In this document: positions 47,084 to 56,245 of the stretch, one piece after another
Layout of the letters: every line of letters begins with the position of its first letter
Position numbering within the stretch: the first letter of the stretch is position 1
DNA from: CAZTTG01 sp964615935
GTDB lineage: Bacteria; Planctomycetota; UBA1135; GCA-002686595
Assembly: GCA_964615935.1 (NCBI GenBank)
Contig: CAZTTG010000018.1
Coordinates: 14,220-78,219 of the forward strand
Direction: 5' to 3'
Length of the DNA: 64,000 nucleotides
Program-made: the position numbers and the translations under genes
The notes under the pieces: generated by a model
The model's input: only the letters and a program-made list of their open reading frames with translations
Database searches by the model: none
What the model was told of the DNA's origin: nothing

Positions 47084-48311
47084 GGACGCCGGCACAACAG
47101 CGAGGCAAAGGTCGGGGATGCGCGGCCGGGTCCTCGCAGCGGCCACCCTGGTCCTGACCGCGGGCTCCTGCGATCCGCAGGACGGTTCGCGAGAGAACGT
47201 CGCCCCGCGTGAGACTCCCGTAGCGGGCTCCGCCTCGACCGGGGAATGGCGGACGTTCCGCGGAGACGCGCGATTGGCCGGGATCGCGGGGGGAACGCTG
47301 ACGCACGCACCGGAGCTGCTCTGGAGCTTCGACGTCGGCAGGCCGATACTGTCGTCCCCCGTCGTAGCGGATGGACGAGTGTTCTTCGGGGCGGACGATT
47401 ATCACTTGCACTGCGTCGACGCGAGCACGGGCGAGGAGGTGTGGAGATTCGCCACCCTCGACGTCATCGAGGCGCCGCCCCTCGTCGTCAACGGCACGGT
47501 GTACATCGGCTCGTCCGACTTCTTCCTCTATGCGGTGGACGCGGAGCGGGGCGAGCTGCGCTGGAAGTACGAGGCGGACGACCGCATTCTGGGCGGCGCC
47601 AATTACCACCAGAGCCCCGCAGGGCTGCGCATCGTGGTGGGATCCTACGACGCCCACCTGTACTGCTTCGACGCCGTGGGCGGGGAGCTGCAATGGAAGT
47701 ACGGCACGGGCGACTACGTCAACGGTACGCCGGCCGTCGCCAGGGGCAAGGTCGTCTTCGGAGGCTGTGACGCCGCGCTGCACGTCGTGGACATCGCCAC
47801 CGGCGAAGCGGCCTCGCGCATCGGCCTGGGAGAGGGCTGCCACGTACCCGGTTCGGTCGGACTGGCCGGCAACCGCGCCTTCCTGGGGCACTACGGCAAC
47901 CAGTTCGTGTGCATCGATGTGGACTCCGGAGCGCTCGTCTGGACTCACTCCGGAGGACGAGATCCGTTCTTCTCGTCGCCGGCCATCGGTCGCGAGCGCG
48001 TGGTGTTCGGGGGGCGCGACCGGAAGCTGCACTGCGTCCGGCGCGAGGACGGCGCAGAGGAGTGGACGTTCGCCACGCGCCGCAAGGTGGATGGCTCGCC
48101 GGTGATCATCGGCGACTCCGTCGTCTTCGGAGGGGCGGACGGGCGGCTCCGCGTCCTTGGCCTGGAGCGCGGCGAGGAGCGATGGAGCTACGACATCGGC
48201 CCGGCGATCACCGCCTCGCCCGCGGTGGTGGACGGGATGATCTTCGTGGGGGCCACCGACGGCCGACTGTATGCGTTTGGTGAGGGACCCGTGGATTCGG
48301 CCGGCCGCTGA
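47076..48311 (+). CDS. Exported PQQ-like beta-propeller protein 3
   Basis: A 411-residue propeller protein with very regular blades: ILSSPVVADGRVFFGADD, LHCVDASTGEEVWRFAT, YAVDAERGELRWKYEAD, YCFDAVGGELQWKYGTG and LRVLGLERGEERWSYD. The first possible start (ATG 47076) overlaps the previous stop. An internal ATG at 47118 would give a cleaner signal (MRGRVLAAATLVLTAGSC) and a possible lipid-modified Cys, though the lipobox is not ideal. Of the four propeller proteins it looks most like a pure eight-bladed BamB-type fold, without large insertions. Confidence 0.88.
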   Translation: MTEDAGTTARQRSGMRGRVLAAATLVLTAGSCDPQDGSRENVAPRETPVAGSASTGEWRTFRGDARLAGIAGGTLTHAPELLWSFDVGRPILSSPVVADGRVFFGADDYHLHCVDASTGEEVWRFATLDVIEAPPLVVNGTVYIGSSDFFLYAVDAERGELRWKYEADDRILGGANYHQSPAGLRIVVGSYDAHLYCFDAVGGELQWKYGTGDYVNGTPAVARGKVVFGGCDAALHVVDIATGEAASRIGLGEGCHVPGSVGLAGNRAFLGHYGNQFVCIDVDSGALVWTHSGGRDPFFSSPAIGRERVVFGGRDRKLHCVRREDGAEEWTFATRRKVDGSPVIIGDSVVFGGADGRLRVLGLERGEERWSYDIGPAITASPAVVDGMIFVGATDGRLYAFGEGPVDSAGR

Positions 48312-48448
48312 CCAGAACCGCGGCGCGGGCTTTCGGATGAAGTCGCCGGCTCATCGCGAGGAGGGCGACATCGCGGGGAGGTCGGGCATACAATCACCGC
48401 CCTGCATCTCGCCACTCGCGACCAGCCCGACGTCAAAACGAAGCTGCC

Positions 48449-49819
48449 ATGCGCTCGATCGTCTCCGTTTCCCTGGGATCCCTCCTTCTTGCCACCACTC
48501 CCGCCGTCGCCCAGGACGCCGCCCTCGCGGCGACGCCCGTCGTCGATGATGGCACGAACTGGCCTTCCTTCCGTGGGCCCCGGGCCTCGGGGGTGGCCGA
48601 TGGCCACGAGACGGCCGTGGAGTGGGACCTCGAGGAGGGCACGAACATCCAGTGGCGCGTGGAGGTGCCGGGGCTCGCCCTGTCCTCACCGGTCATCTGG
48701 GGGGACCAGCTCTGGGTCACCACGGCCATCCGCTCGAAGGGCGAACAGGTACTGCGCGTGGGCCGCTATGGCTCCATCGAACCGGTGCAGGACGACAGCC
48801 CCTATTCGTTCGAGCTGCACTGTCTCGACAAGAACACCGGCGAGGCGATGTGGGCCCACTCGTCGTGGGAGGGGGTGCCCAAGTACTCGCGCCATCCCAA
48901 GGGAAGCTACGCCGCCTCGAGCCCCGCCACCGAGGGCCGCCGCGTGGTGGCCTTCTACGGGACCGAGGGGCTGTACTGCTACGACCTCAAGGGCAATCAG
49001 CTCTGGAAGAAGGACCTCGGCGACCTCGATTCGGGTTTCTTCAAGGTTCCCACTGCCCGCTGGGGATTCGCCTCCTCGCCCATCCTGCACGAAGACATGG
49101 TCATCGTGCAGTGCGATGTGCAGGGGCAGAGCTTCGTGGCTGCCCTCGACGCCGCCGACGGGAAGGACCTCTGGCGGACGAATCGCGAGGAGGTTCCCAC
49201 GTGGTGCACGCCGACCGTGGACGTGCGCGAGGGCCGCGTCCAGGTGATCTGTAGCGGGTGGAAGCACATCGGGGGCTACGACCTGCGCACGGGCAAGGAG
49301 CTGTGGAAGCTGGTCGGTGGCGGTGACGTACCGGTGCCGACGCCGGTCGTCTCGCACAACCTGATCTTCGTGACCAACTCCCACGGCGGGATGGCGCCGA
49401 TCTACGCCATCGACGCCATGGCCGAGGGGATCCTGACCATCGACCCGGAGGAGACCGAGGCGATGGTATGGAGCTACCGCCGCCGGGGAAACTACATGCA
49501 GACCCCCCTGGCCTACGGCGAGCAGATCTACTTCTGCAACGATGCCGGGGTTCTGACGTGCTTCGACGTCGGCTCCGGAGAGGAGCTCTACCGCCAGCGG
49601 CTGGGCACGGGACGCACCGGCTTCACCAGCTCCGGGGTGGCGGCGGAAGGGAAGCTCTATTTCTGCAGCGAAGAGGGCGACGTCTACGTCGTCGCGCCCG
49701 GCAGGGAGTTCGAATTGCTCGCCGAGAACTCCCTGGGCGAGGAGTGCCTGTCGACCCCCGCCCTCTCCGAGGGCGTCCTGTACTATCGAGGCCGCGAGCA
49801 CGTCGTGGCCATCCAATGA
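48449..49819 (+). CDS. Secreted PQQ-like beta-propeller protein 4
   Basis: A 456-residue exported protein (signal peptide ending near AVAQDA). It starts with NWPSFRGPRASGVADG, as in the first propeller gene of this row, and has blades such as LHCLDKNTGEAMWAHSSW, LYCYDLKGNQLWKKDLG, VAALDAADGKDLWRTN, GYDLRTGKELWKLVGG and CFDVGSGEELYRQRLG. The first two Trp-rich blades and RWGFASSPILHEDMV are typical of the planctomycete group. It lies 137 bases after the third propeller gene. Its substrate or partner is unknown. Confidence 0.88.
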   Translation: MRSIVSVSLGSLLLATTPAVAQDAALAATPVVDDGTNWPSFRGPRASGVADGHETAVEWDLEEGTNIQWRVEVPGLALSSPVIWGDQLWVTTAIRSKGEQVLRVGRYGSIEPVQDDSPYSFELHCLDKNTGEAMWAHSSWEGVPKYSRHPKGSYAASSPATEGRRVVAFYGTEGLYCYDLKGNQLWKKDLGDLDSGFFKVPTARWGFASSPILHEDMVIVQCDVQGQSFVAALDAADGKDLWRTNREEVPTWCTPTVDVREGRVQVICSGWKHIGGYDLRTGKELWKLVGGGDVPVPTPVVSHNLIFVTNSHGGMAPIYAIDAMAEGILTIDPEETEAMVWSYRRRGNYMQTPLAYGEQIYFCNDAGVLTCFDVGSGEELYRQRLGTGRTGFTSSGVAAEGKLYFCSEEGDVYVVAPGREFELLAENSLGEECLSTPALSEGVLYYRGREHVVAIQ

Positions 49820-49845
49820 AAACGCTCGGGACGTGATGACCATGA

Positions 49846-49973
49846 CTCCCCGGCTGCGCGGAAGGGCGAACCCCGGCCGAGAGAGCGAATCGGCCCCCCC
49901 GGTGTCGCCAGGGCCTGCTCCAGATTCGCCAACCGTCGGCTTCGGCACCTAGCAGGGCGGCTTCGCGGACTCT
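49846..49973. repeat. Dispersed structured repeat, copy B
   Basis: Second copy of the element at 40355. The inverted repeats are kept in the same register: GGCGAA (49865) with TTCGCC (49925) and GGCCGA (49875) with TCGGCC (49890). It lies between the ends of two converging genes. Neither copy is flanked by an obvious transposase gene or target duplication. Confidence 0.7.
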
Positions 49974-50052
49974 GTTGCTCCATGGTTGACTCGGTGGCCC
50001 ACTACACCATCGGGACACCGCCGCGAGCGCGGCTGCGGCGAGGGGTGCAGGC

Positions 50053-52209
50053 TCAGTCGGAGCGAGCCGCCTCGACGACGGGTAGGAGCGCATCCATCCA
50101 CGCTCGCTCTCCCGCTCCGGTGATATGGACTCCGTCGCGGCGCAGACAATCGTTCGCGCGACCGTCCTCCTGGAGGAAGAGAGGGCGCAGATCGAGGTAG
50201 GTGACTCGGTCTCGCGAGCCCAGAGCGGCGATCCGCTCATGTACATCGTCGATCACGGCGCGGCGCGGGTCGCCGGCCTCGACTCCGGCGGGGAAGGGCC
50301 CGCAGATCACGACCTGGGCTCCGGGCTCGCGCTCTCGCAGGCGCTTCACGACCGCTTCGATCCCTTCCGCCGTTTGCCGAGCGGTGTGCTTCGCCGCGTT
50401 CACGTTGTTCACGCCGATCTGGAGGACGATCAGATCGGGATCGATCGAGCGGAGGGCTCCGTGCTCGATCCGGAAGAGGAGGTGCTCGGTGCGGTCGCCG
50501 CTGATGCCGAGAGAGAGAGCGCCGACATCACCGAACGCCCCATCGATCGCGCGCTCGCCCCCCTCCCGAGCGACGCGGTCGGCCGATCCGGTCAGGCCCT
50601 GGGTGATCGAGTCGCCGAGGAAGACGACGCGGGCGTCGGCGTGCTCCTCCCCGAGCCCTTGCAGCGCCTCGAACTGGCCCCACCATGTACCTCCGCCCCA
50701 GCCCGCCGGTTGTCCGCGGTGCTCGGCGGACGGGACAGGATGGGTCGCGGGATTCCGGCCGAACCCGCACGCCGCCAGGATCTCCCGTCGTAGCGGGGCG
50801 GGGGGATGGAGCCCGTGGGGGTGGTGCCCTGTGTTCGGCTTCGGCCACACGACGGCGCGGCCTCCCCTTTCGCGCCAAAGGCTCGCAAGCCGCAGCCCGT
50901 TCGGCTCCGCCGGGACGACCCGGTCCGCGAGGCTCTGCACGAGGAAGAGGGGCACGCCGGCGTCGATGGTGGCGTGGAGCTGGTGGAGGAAGAGATCGCC
51001 CAGCTCCCGCGCGTTTCGCTCGCTCCATCCGAACGCGGCCAGGACTCGCGCCCAGTCCACATCCGATCGCTTCCCGCCTCGTCCGCCGGGCCAGGTGCGC
51101 AGATCGCACACTGGGTTGTCGGTGTACAGCGCCGCCACCTGTCGCGAATTAAAGCTCGCCCACCCTAGCAGCGGCAGCCCTCCCCGGCTCATTCCGACCA
51201 GCACCGGACGAGGCGACAGGCCGAGGCCGGTGAGCAAGGCGTACAGGCGTTCCATTCTCCCCAGGGCCGCCGGCGATCCGTAGAGGTCGGCGACGTCCAC
51301 GTAAGCGAGATGGAATCCACGGTCGAGGAGCTCCAGCTCTAGCGCCGGTGCGTGCCCGAAGAAGCGCATCCGCCAGATCCACGGCCGACCCTTCGCCGCG
51401 ACGTGCGGGGCGACGAGCGTGCCGGCAGGCCCGCCCTCGAGCGAGAAGTCGAATCGATCGAAGCCGTGGTACTCCCCGCGGGTGGTCGCGATCCCCTGCC
51501 TCGCAAGCTCTCCTTCCAGGTCGATCGCGGGCACCTTCGGCATCAGGATCGACTCCGCGATCCGGTTCGCGATCGCCTCCGCGCCGAAGGAGCTCGGGTG
51601 CACGCCGTCGGTCACGTGCCCGACCTCGAGAGCTCGAGAGAGATCGAGGAGCTCCACTCCCTCCGCGCGTGCCACGCTCCGCAACGCCTGGCCCACGCGC
51701 TCGAGCCGCGGCGCGCGCTCCCGGATATCCGCACTTCGCGCGTCCTCCAATCCCGGTGCGTCCGGGAACATCGGCGGGGGGGTGCACAGCAGCACGCGCA
51801 TTCCCTCGTTGGCCCGCCGAAGCGCCGTCACGAGCGCTCGCGCGTCCGCCTCCAGCCCCCCCTCGTGCTTCCAGTTGCCGCGCTTCCCGAGGCACGTGTC
51901 GTTCGTCCCCAGGATCACCACCGCCACGTCCGGCGCCCATTCAAGGAGGTAGGTCCATACCCCGCTCTTCACGTACGGCCGATCGCCGTTGAGCAGCAGA
52001 GTGCGCCCCCCCTGCCCGGCGTTCACCACCTCGTACTCCGCCCCGAGCCGCCACCCGAGCTGCGCCGGGTAGCAGTTGCGCTCTCGATCGGGCACACGGG
52101 AGCCGTAGGTGATCGAGTCGCCGATGCACACGACCTTGCGCTGTGCTTCGATGGAGGCGGCGAGGAGAGCGGGCAGAACGAGCAACGAGAACCACGTTCG
52201 GAACTTCAT
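50053..52209 (-). CDS. Three-domain secreted esterase: SGNH, alpha/beta-hydrolase, SGNH
   Basis: A 718-residue exported protein (signal peptide ending near SIEAQRK) with three hydrolase units in one chain. Unit one (about 23-230) is an SGNH/GDSL lipase fold: CIGDSITYGS (Ser), NAGQGG, ILGTNDT (Asn) and TDGVHPSSFG (Asp/His). Unit two (about 235-490) is an alpha/beta hydrolase with PVLVGMSRGGLPLLG (Ser elbow), SLADRVVP (Asp) and NTGHHPHGLHPP (His). Unit three (about 500-718) is another SGNH domain: VFLGDSITQGL, LQIGVNN, RRDGVHITGAG. All three appear catalytically complete. Substrates are probably acetylated or acylated carbohydrates. Confidence 0.88.
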   Translation of the reverse strand: MKFRTWFSLLVLPALLAASIEAQRKVVCIGDSITYGSRVPDRERNCYPAQLGWRLGAEYEVVNAGQGGRTLLLNGDRPYVKSGVWTYLLEWAPDVAVVILGTNDTCLGKRGNWKHEGGLEADARALVTALRRANEGMRVLLCTPPPMFPDAPGLEDARSADIRERAPRLERVGQALRSVARAEGVELLDLSRALEVGHVTDGVHPSSFGAEAIANRIAESILMPKVPAIDLEGELARQGIATTRGEYHGFDRFDFSLEGGPAGTLVAPHVAAKGRPWIWRMRFFGHAPALELELLDRGFHLAYVDVADLYGSPAALGRMERLYALLTGLGLSPRPVLVGMSRGGLPLLGWASFNSRQVAALYTDNPVCDLRTWPGGRGGKRSDVDWARVLAAFGWSERNARELGDLFLHQLHATIDAGVPLFLVQSLADRVVPAEPNGLRLASLWRERGGRAVVWPKPNTGHHPHGLHPPAPLRREILAACGFGRNPATHPVPSAEHRGQPAGWGGGTWWGQFEALQGLGEEHADARVVFLGDSITQGLTGSADRVAREGGERAIDGAFGDVGALSLGISGDRTEHLLFRIEHGALRSIDPDLIVLQIGVNNVNAAKHTARQTAEGIEAVVKRLREREPGAQVVICGPFPAGVEAGDPRRAVIDDVHERIAALGSRDRVTYLDLRPLFLQEDGRANDCLRRDGVHITGAGERAWMDALLPVVEAARSD

Positions 52210-52249
52210 TGGCAGGCCTCAGGGGCGGTGGCGCCGACGTCGCGGCACC

Positions 52250-52873
52250 TCACAGCTCCTCGCGGAGCCACGCCGTGGAGAGGCTGTCCGCGTACTCGTT
52301 CCAGCGGGAACCGGAGTGGCCTGGGGTCCACTCGAGCGAGCACTCCTGGTGGGAGCGGTGAAGCTCCAGAAGTGCCTGCACCAGGTCCAGGTTCTTGATC
52401 GGCCCGCCCTTCTTCTTCCAGCCCTTCCGCTCCCACTTCGGCGCCCACTCGTTGATCGTCTGTACGCATAACTTGCTGTCCGACCACAGGGTCGTGGCGG
52501 CGTCTTCGGGAATGAGCCGGTAGCCCTCGATCAGAGCCGTCAGTTCCATGCGGTTGTTGGTCGTGCCCGACTCATGCCCATGACGTTGAGCCCGGATCTC
52601 GCCATCATCGACCCAGACGACGCCCCAGCCTCCTGGACCCGGATTCGGAATCGTGCTGCCGTCGGTGAACACGCCGCTCTGCGGGCCCTCTGTGTACTTC
52701 GCGAGCACCTCCGCCAGCGTCAGGTTCTCCTCCGGCGCGGCGACCCTCCTCGTCGCACCTCGTCTGGGGGAGTGCTTGCGGCAGTACTTGGGCTGCCAAC
52801 CGGGGTACTTGTCGAGCGCCGACTGAGGAACGCCGAAGGTGGCGTGGCAGACCTGGCATTCGAAGCTGGGCAT
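52250..52873 (-). CDS. rnhA: Ribonuclease HI with N-terminal zinc finger
   Basis: A 207-residue RNase H that cuts RNA in RNA-DNA hybrids. The catalytic acidic residues are visible: Asp in GVFTDGSTIPNPGPGGWG, Glu in TNNRMELTALIEG, Asp in LWSDSKLCVQTINEW, and the final His/Asp block WTPGHSGSRWNEYAD. A short Cys-rich module precedes it (CQVCHATFG, then KYCRKH), probably a zinc finger that binds nucleic acid; ordinary RNase HI lacks it. The product starts at ATG 52873 and ends at 52250, 40 bases from the start of the esterase gene on the same strand. Confidence 0.9.
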   Translation of the reverse strand: MPSFECQVCHATFGVPQSALDKYPGWQPKYCRKHSPRRGATRRVAAPEENLTLAEVLAKYTEGPQSGVFTDGSTIPNPGPGGWGVVWVDDGEIRAQRHGHESGTTNNRMELTALIEGYRLIPEDAATTLWSDSKLCVQTINEWAPKWERKGWKKKGGPIKNLDLVQALLELHRSHQECSLEWTPGHSGSRWNEYADSLSTAWLREEL

Positions 52874-53042
52874 CGCGGCAGGGTACCTCGCCGACGTCCT
52901 TCTTGCGCTGCGGAGCTCACGAAACCACTTCGGCCCTTCCGAGCTTCGTGTGGGTCACCTCCGCTCGCGGGTGCCGGCGACGCCGGGTGGCAAGGGCGCG
53001 CCAGCGGCGTCGGGAATGCGTCCTGGCCGCGGGGGTACATGG

Positions 53043-54197
53043 CTACCCAGAAGAGGCCGGGGGAACAACGACGCGATGGGGGTAGGCCGCCTCACGGCCC
53101 TGGAACCTCAGGATCAGGTCGTTCTGGACCGTGCCGCCGCGGATCTCGATGGCGCGGGCGATCGTCTCGTCGCCCTCCCAGGCGGTCGGCCCCCCGAGAA
53201 CGGTGTCGCAGAACGGAAGCACGGCCCGGGACAGCTCCCAGGAGGCGCTGCGCCAGAGGTGGCTCGGCGTGTGATCCACCGCGTAGTACGTCGCGAGACC
53301 GAGCGCGAAGGTGGGATCCTCGAACGAGGTCGGCCGGGCCGTGGGGAAGCCCATGTCGACGTCGCAGCTCACGTCGATGATCAGGGAACCGGGCTTCAGG
53401 CGCGGGACGCCCTCGCTGTTGATGAACATCAAGGGGCGCTCGGTGTCCTGGAGGATGCCGTTGACGATCACGTCCGACTCGGTGAGCACGTCCGCCAGTG
53501 GACGCCGGGTTCCATCCTCCTCCTCAGCGATCACGAGATCCTCCTCGAGGACCATCCGGGCGTAGCGACAGCCGACCACCTGGTCGTGGACCGCCCACGG
53601 CGGGCGTTGCGTGAACACCTTGATCTCGGAGACGCCGCGGGCACGCAGGGCACGGATGGCACCCCGGCTGACCGAGCCGAAGCTGAGCACCGTGGCCTGG
53701 AGCCGGCGGCCGTAGTGGGCGTCCAGCCCCGCGAGGCCCAGCGCGTGGATCACGGCCGCGTAGCCCGCCATCTCGTTGTTGCGATAGAAGACGTGCATGT
53801 CGCGCACGCCTCCCCTCTTCCAGAGGAACATGGCCTCCCACGCGATCAGCGTCTGGCGACGATCGATGGCCACCTGGGTGATTTCCGCCTGCTGCACGCA
53901 GTGGGGCCATCCCCAGAGGATGCCGTCCTCGCGCATCTCGGCGAGGTCGGCCGGCAGCGGTTTCGCGAGGAGCACCACTCCGGCCTCGGCCAGAATCTCC
54001 TCGCGTCCGGCGAGCCCGACACCGAGCTTGGCGAACTCATCGTCGCTCGTGCCGAAGGGCTCGCCGTACCCGTGCTCGAAGACCATGCGCTTGCGAGTGC
54101 CGAGCGGGATCTGCGGGAGGTGAAGGGGATGGATGGGGACGCGGTGCTCGTTCTCCTTGCGGGAACGGCTCACGACGCCGAGGGTGAGTTCTTCCAT
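53043..54197 (-). CDS. Saccharopine-dehydrogenase-like / alanine-dehydrogenase-fold protein (lysine-forming type)
   Basis: A 384-residue NAD(P)-dependent enzyme of the AlaDH/PNT superfamily. The N-terminal domain has VVSRSRKENEHRVPIHP and RMVFEHGYGEPFG, the substrate-binding elements of this fold; VLSFGSVSRGAIRALRARG is the nucleotide-binding loop, and SLIIDVSCDVDMGFPTARPT a late conserved stretch. The resemblance is to LYS1-type saccharopine dehydrogenase and to N5-(carboxyethyl)ornithine synthase. Its partner gene directly upstream encodes a glutamate-forming saccharopine-dehydrogenase-like protein, so a role in the saccharopine route of lysine breakdown (or synthesis) is the best reading. 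ATG 54197 was chosen; the frame extends upstream only as unlikely sequence. Confidence 0.82.
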   Translation of the reverse strand: MEELTLGVVSRSRKENEHRVPIHPLHLPQIPLGTRKRMVFEHGYGEPFGTSDDEFAKLGVGLAGREEILAEAGVVLLAKPLPADLAEMREDGILWGWPHCVQQAEITQVAIDRRQTLIAWEAMFLWKRGGVRDMHVFYRNNEMAGYAAVIHALGLAGLDAHYGRRLQATVLSFGSVSRGAIRALRARGVSEIKVFTQRPPWAVHDQVVGCRYARMVLEEDLVIAEEEDGTRRPLADVLTESDVIVNGILQDTERPLMFINSEGVPRLKPGSLIIDVSCDVDMGFPTARPTSFEDPTFALGLATYYAVDHTPSHLWRSASWELSRAVLPFCDTVLGGPTAWEGDETIARAIEIRGGTVQNDLILRFQGREAAYPHRVVVPPASSG

Positions 54198-54214
54198 TGG
54201 GCAGTGCCTGGGGT

Positions 54215-55561
54215 TCAGAGCTCTTCGCAGTGCTCGGTGAACGCGAGTCCAGTCTTCTCGATGTCCGCCAGCACGGGCTCGTAGATCGATGGGTGAGTCG
54301 GGATCCGGCTGCCGGTGAGGGGTAGCCGATCCTCCAGCAGGAGCCTCGTGGCGATGGCAGTCGGCAATCCCACCGTCCTCGACATGGCCGTGAATCCGCC
54401 GATCTCGCCCTCGGATACGAGCGTGGACGTGATCCTCTCCGTTGGGCGCTCGCCCCCCGGGTACTCCACCTCCAGCTCGTGCACCAGGATGACCAGATCC
54501 CGCATATCGTCGGTGAGGGGCAGCTTCTTCTGGAGCAGGTGGATCATCATCGAGGCGGCGGTGTCCTCCTTCGCGACGACCTTCTCGTCCGAGAAGAGCC
54601 CCAGCCAGCGGAGGTTGTCCATGATGCGGCCGGTGGGGCTGATGCGGAGGTAGCGGGCCACGCGCTGCTCGATGCGAGGCTCGGCGATGTTGAGGGGCAG
54701 GAACATCTCGATCACTTCGCGGTAGGTCCGTTCCTGCAGATCGGGGATGCGCAGCGTCTCGTTGGGAAGCCCCAGGCGGACGATCTGGGACCAGGTCTCG
54801 CTCCAGCCCGGATAGCGTAGCGTCCCGCGGATCATGGTCTCGGCGTGATGCAGGCCGAAGGCCTCGAGATACGCCATCGAGTCGCGATTCGGGTACGCCT
54901 CCAGCGTTCCAAGGCCTTCCACCTCCACGGGCCACGTGTGGTGGAACACCTGATGGTAGGGAACGACCTTGATCTTCCCGTTCTCCATGTACTGCGCGCC
55001 GTCATACCCGGACATCACCACGTTCCGCGGGTCCCAGGTGATCACGTAGCGCAGGGGATTCTGGGGTTGATCGTACGCAGGGATGCCGCTGCCGTAGGAA
55101 CGGAATCCGCGAATTCTCCCGCCGCTCGCCCGCAGGCGGCCGATCAGGGCCGTGGCGGACATGTGATCGATGCCGGGATCCAACCCGAGCTCGCAGAGCA
55201 GGAGCACCCCCTTGCGGCGTGCATCCGGCGCCAGATCGCGCACTGCCTGGTCCCGGTAGGACACGGAGAGCATGTGCGTGCCGTGGTTGACGCAATCCCA
55301 GGCGACCAGATCCTGGTAGGCGGGGGGCAGCATGTTGATCACCACGTCCGCGGTCTCGATCTGCGCCGAACGCAGGGTCTCGTCGTTCACGTCGAAGTGG
55401 ATGGCCTTCCCGTGCGGGTGCTCCGCGATGCGCTCCCGTGCGAGGTCGAGGTGGAGATCTCCGACGGTGACGAACCAGCGGTGATCGCTCGCGAGGTCGA
55501 GGAGGTGGGAGATGAGATAGGCCGAGCTCTGCCCGGCCCCGAGCACGAGGATCTGCTTCAA
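54215..55561 (-). CDS. Saccharopine dehydrogenase (glutamate-forming type)
   Basis: A protein of about 448 residues with a Rossmann fold at the very start (KQILVLGAGQSSAYLISHLL). Further conserved parts are DVVINMLPPAYQDLVAWDCVNHGTHML, LGLDPGIDHMSA (typical of LYS9-type enzymes), GIPAYDQPQNPLRYVITWDPRNVV and TLRYPGWSETW. It oxidises saccharopine to glutamate and 2-aminoadipate semialdehyde, or the reverse. TTG 55561 places the fold first, as in homologues; ATG 55627 would add 22 residues of Ser/Pro-rich sequence. The gene ends 17 bases before the next one starts, so they form an operon. Confidence 0.88.
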   Translation of the reverse strand: MKQILVLGAGQSSAYLISHLLDLASDHRWFVTVGDLHLDLARERIAEHPHGKAIHFDVNDETLRSAQIETADVVINMLPPAYQDLVAWDCVNHGTHMLSVSYRDQAVRDLAPDARRKGVLLLCELGLDPGIDHMSATALIGRLRASGGRIRGFRSYGSGIPAYDQPQNPLRYVITWDPRNVVMSGYDGAQYMENGKIKVVPYHQVFHHTWPVEVEGLGTLEAYPNRDSMAYLEAFGLHHAETMIRGTLRYPGWSETWSQIVRLGLPNETLRIPDLQERTYREVIEMFLPLNIAEPRIEQRVARYLRISPTGRIMDNLRWLGLFSDEKVVAKEDTAASMMIHLLQKKLPLTDDMRDLVILVHELEVEYPGGERPTERITSTLVSEGEIGGFTAMSRTVGLPTAIATRLLLEDRLPLTGSRIPTHPSIYEPVLADIEKTGLAFTEHCEEL

Positions 55562-56245
55562 GACGGGACCATCCGGAGAGGAGGGGGATCGGAAGCGCGA
55601 TGGGGCGCCGCTGGAGGCGCTAATCATAGCGGCTCTCGGCGCTACACACCTCACGGCCGCACAGCCCAAGCGACAGGCGTCGCTCCCCTTCATCCTGGCA
55701 GAGGGGAGGGAATCGCCTCGCTCCCCGTCGGCCAGATGTCTCCGCGACCGCCTGCTGCCCGACACCACGTAGCTCCTTACGCGCCAACGGGTTACGCCTC
55801 GTTGGCGACGAAGGCCGACCAGGGAGTTGGCGAGCGTGGGATGAGCCCGGATCGGACGACGTGCGCGAATGAGCAGCAGGGGCTTCATGCCTGGGCGGGG
55901 GAGGGCAGTACCGCCCGACTCGGGTTCACCGATGTGCGGTGGAGGAGTCGCACGCGGCATCGATGCGCGTAGTGCAGGAAGCCCCTCCCGCGGCCAATGC
56001 GGTCTCATCCGGCCACGTGGTGCCCTGCAATTCAAGGCCGAGGTCGGGGCCCCGGCGATGCACGCGGGACGGCCCCCCGGAGGCATGGGTCCGGGGACAT
56101 TCTCACGGCTAGAGTGGCTCCCAATCCCCTTGTCGTTGCCTGAACAGCGCCAGAGGCGTATCAATACGGGGGGGATGAGGAGATGCCACGCCTGACCAGC
56201 ACCGGATTGAGGATGCACCCGCGATCCCGTCGGCCCATCCACTAG
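55562..56245. other. Divergent intergenic region with an inverted repeat
   Basis: This 684-base region separates the saccharopine genes (minus) from the antiporter gene (plus). No frame looks coding. An eight-base perfect inverted repeat, CGCCAACG (55782-55789) and CGTTGGCG (55800-55807) with a ten-base spacer, could be an operator or hairpin. I see nothing else of note. Confidence 0.5.
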
